Below are positions 61,255-64,000 of a stretch of DNA of 64,000 bases, one piece after another. This DNA comes from Membranipora membranacea (taxonomy: Eukaryota > Bryozoa > Gymnolaemata > Cheilostomatida > Membraniporidae). The stretch is taken from positions 8,494,001 to 8,558,000 of the forward strand of contig OU612075.1 of the NCBI GenBank assembly GCA_914767715.1, in the 5' to 3' direction. Within the stretch, counting starts at the first letter, position 1. Every line of letters begins with the position of its first letter. A model generated the notes under the pieces. That model made no database searches. It was not told the DNA's origin and was given only the letters and a program-made list of their open reading frames with translations. A program made the translations under genes and the position numbers.

Positions 61255-61410
61255 CTATCGATTCAACAGTGTGCAGTGACAACATAGTGCTGCGCAGATA
61301 TAAGAGTGTGACTTTTGTGACAGTTCACTATCGGAGGAGGTGCTCATGGTGCATATTTGATGTGTCATGACTGGTGTCCGCTCTATACCACCATGAGTCT
61401 CAATTATAGT
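61255..61410 (-). CDS. Possible terminal exon of an unidentified minus-strand gene
   Basis: A strong acceptor (a pyrimidine run ending cttcttttcag) precedes a 51-codon open frame TIIETHGGIERTPVMTHQIC... ending in a TAG. Upstream on the same strand at 61705 a donor (CCAAG/gtatgt) follows an open frame with SADALFVTLGTEVVETPGT and a proline run encoded by C18. The phases do not join with 18 C; they would with 16 or 19. No family recognised. Could be chance. Confidence 0.25.
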   Translation of the reverse strand, partial: TIIETHGGIERTPVMTHQICTMSTSSDSELSQKSHSYICAALCCHCTLLNR

Positions 61411-62571
61411 CTGAAAAGAAGAAAAATGTATATCAATCACCGTGTCTTACTTTCAGAGCGATTGTGGCTAAATTAGGGGGAGGGTGTCAACGTGTCGCTG
61501 GCTAAAGTATCCTCAATTTGATATACTTGGTATATTCGATATTTACCGCAACCCATCACCAAAAAAAACTATATATAATACGCGTCTAAGTGATGTAGCA
61601 ACAATCATGAATCAGAAGATTACATTGTTTGACATGATAATTTTGCTGGTGACTCCCAAAATATTGATAGATAAGCATTGGTGATCATTCAAGCCCATAC
61701 ATACCTTGGGTGGGGGGGGGGGGGGGGGGTATTTGTCCCTGGTGTCTCCACAACTTCAGTTCCAAGTGTTACAAAGAGAGCATCAGCAGAGTGTGCTTCT
61801 TTGAAGCTGGAGTTATTGGTGGTGAGTGACAAGGTGTGAGAAATCTGCTGAGTATGATGCTCTGTCGTATATCTTCTGAGTCACTGTCCCCATTCTACGT
61901 TCACTCCTCCAAATAGTAAAACTGTAAAAAATAATCTTGTATGTAGAAATTTCGTGATGTGAAGTCAAAACAACGGTAAGATTGTTGTAGAAAAAAATTA
62001 TGTGCGGAGTTTGGGACACCATATATGAGTATATCTGTGAGAAATGACCTCCTGACAGCTATCTATTGTATGCCGTCTATAGAATATGATGAAGCTATGA
62101 CTGTCCACTAAACTCCGAATTGAGATGTATGTAGGCCCACGCGGCCACATCAAAACAGCACTTTTTGAAGTACCATACTATCACAAAAGACAAAAGTATG
62201 TAAAGCGAAAGCAGATATAATATATATAAGCTCAGTGTCAGGCCCAAGGTGAAACAACACTAGCAAATACTCACTCCGATGGTTTGTTCAAAAGCTTCAG
62301 GTGTCATACAATAACCCCCCCCCCCCCCTAATTCCCTTATAACAGAGGCACTGTTGAAGTTTAGAACAGAGTACACAATATGACGCAAAAATCATGGCTC
62401 AGAATAATTCATTTTAGCAATCAGGAGTGGGGAAACTTTTCAATATGGAGAGCGTTGGTTGGGTGGTTGGCCATCAATAATGTTAAGTTGGTTGGATGAA
62501 GACATATTTCTTCTTTCTTTGATCCAGAACCATTACAAGTTCTGTGATAAATGCCTACATTTCAAGTTCCT

Positions 62572-62632
62572 CCCATTTTACTGGTGACACCAGAAGCGAA
62601 TCCAAATGCAGAAAAATTGGATAAAACGATAG
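62572..62632. mobile_element. Family C element, decayed
   Basis: CCATTTTACTGGTGA, GAAGCGAATCCAAATGCAG and TTGGATAAAA follow the order of 26559-26668 (CCATTCTACTGGTGA, GAAGCAACTCCAAAAGCAGG, TTGGATCAAA). Confidence 0.45.
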
Positions 62633-63042
62633 GGATAATGACATAACATACACTGTGACATTGCATTGACTAGATTGGAAAGCAAGCACTATGTGCTCGA
62701 CATCTACTTGACTCTTTGTTAGGTTATTTACTGAGAATGGTGACAAAAAGTAAAACATTCTCTACCTCAAGAAAAATTTTAATCTAATTTGCATATATTT
62801 GGAGCTGCTCCCCCTCCAGCCATCAACACAAGACAACATCGTTTTACTTGGATTTTACTAGGATTGGAGCAACCGGAAATGCAGGGGTGAAAATATTTTA
62901 ATTGACATACAACTTATATTATAATCATGTGAGAATTTGCCAACAGCATTTACAGCCATGCTTTTTTTATTGTTATTCAGCAGACTGTTAGTACTACAAT
63001 GGTTGTCTGCACTTAGTTTTTGTAATAGAGGAGAACTCCGAA

Positions 63043-63098
63043 GGCACTTGGGTGCCTTTCTCAAGAATTGGATGTGACAACCCTGTCACAACCATCCA
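63043..63098. repeat. Two adjacent small hairpins
   Basis: AAGGCACTTGGGTGCCTTT, then TTGGATGTGACA / TGTCACAACCATCCAA. Both are short stems with few-base loops. Confidence 0.5.
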
Positions 63099-63316
63099 AT
63101 GAGCTCATTAAAACCCAAGTATCTTAAAACTTTGAACGTGAGGTCACCCACTGGAAGTTAATGTCAAGTGACGGAGTTGAGAAAATGTTGGCTAGCCATA
63201 ATTTTATTACTTCAAGCCATTTTCTCGAAATGCAAACTTTTCCTATTGAACTAACATTACTCCACTAGAGTAGCCCCATCATGTAAGTGGGGTCCAATGG
63301 TATTGAAGTAACTCAC

Positions 63317-63362
63317 GGTTTAATCTTCTGGCAATTTCTGGCGGGAAGCCATGGTTTATTAA
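63317..63362 (-). CDS. Possible internal exon (46 bp) of an unidentified minus-strand gene
   Basis: Between a clean acceptor (tattcagtag) and donor (gtgagt) the frame reads LINHGFPPEIARRLN, reminiscent of a helix-turn-helix segment. It is too short to assign, and neighbouring exons were not found inside the window. Confidence 0.22.
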
Positions 63363-64000
63363 CTACTGAATACCATCAAATCATCTTCTGATCTAAAACC
63401 ACATATTATATATATATATACGGGTGTGAATATTGAGTTTTTTGAGACATTCATATATCACTCTAAATACAATAGGACGATGAACTTGATATTACATAAT
63501 ATTCAGGATAGTTGTCTAAAGATGATTTGCAGTAAATTACTCCTCTAGCGGAGGTGGGAGTCTATATGAAGAAATGAGAGCAAATGTTAGCTTGCTTTAA
63601 ATGTAGCTATTTGTGAATTTTCCCTGCTGCAAATACTTAACTCTCTTAGGGTATACACAATGTTACATTGACTGCCAGCAACTCACATTTCGGCACATAT
63701 TATATAATATAGTGACTATGGACCAAATTTGTTTCCCCTGAAACAGCTGAGGTCGGCTCAACAAATATGAATGGCTGAGGATGAATTTTTTTCGCAATTC
63801 TTAGTTTTGGATTTTTTTACCAGATGTATTATTACTAATGAAAACCGTGTAAGCCCTCTTTATTTCACCCTATCTAGATATGAAGTTAGGGCACTGAGAT
63901 CATTGCATTTGGAGCCGGATTCTAACATTTTAACAAATTACAAATAACACAACACTTAAAAACCAAAATCACAATCTGATCGCTCACCAGGTGAGTGAGC

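Larger units (their letters stand above)
57156..64000. other. Repeat-bearing stretch without a confident gene
   Basis: No family-supported gene. Contains a long inverted repeat pair (57789-57889 with 59730-59862), a compact hairpin at 58676-58727, G18 and C14 homopolymers (61712-61729, 62315-62328), a decayed family C copy (62572-62632) and weak minus-strand exon candidates (see 61255-61410 and 63317-63362). Confidence 0.5.

Overview
This window is animal nuclear DNA. It is A+T-rich, its genes are cut into many short exons with GT/AG introns, and it carries a non-LTR retrotransposon, tRNA-like SINE material and many short fold-back elements. WDR17 and a CCDC169-like gene show it is a metazoan. 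Gene compactness, marine-invertebrate-style repeats and short amidated antimicrobial-like precursors fit an invertebrate, perhaps a tunicate or another deuterostome, but I cannot name the species from sequence alone. I joined exons by hand; splice phases close exactly in all five multi-exon models.

Layout. (1) 324-9263, minus: the 5' part of a secreted multi-EGF protein running off the left edge. Its third intron holds a full-length but decayed CR1/L2-type LINE (about 2600-6725, plus strand), flanked by two diverged copies of the host intron. (2) 10918-11392 (minus) and 15449-15953 (plus): a divergent inverted pair of tiny two-exon genes. They encode secreted, very cationic peptides of 58 and 46 aa with a cecropin-like plan and a C-terminal Gly-Lys-Lys-Lys amidation signal. 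I consider this the most novel content. (3) 17293-36108, minus: complete WDR17 in 27 exons, introns full of miniature fold-back elements. (4) 37104-40453, plus: complete seven-exon CCDC169-like coiled-coil gene, divergent from WDR17, with an RFX X-box-like site just before its ATG. (5) 42461-55300, plus: a complete 22-exon orphan type I membrane receptor of about 1256 aa with two leucine-rich-repeat blocks, Cys-rich repeats, EGF-like modules, one transmembrane helix and a short tail. (6) 55301-64000: mostly non-coding, with a roughly 350-bp tandem repeat, a long inverted repeat, a compact perfect hairpin and a few weak minus-strand exon candidates.

At least six families of palindromic MITE-like elements recur through the window, several within 20-150 bp of exons. 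The EGF protein, the peptides and the receptor are all secreted or surface products, so the locus has a defence or recognition flavour, but that link is inference; WDR17 and CCDC169 look like unrelated housekeeping or ciliary-type neighbours.
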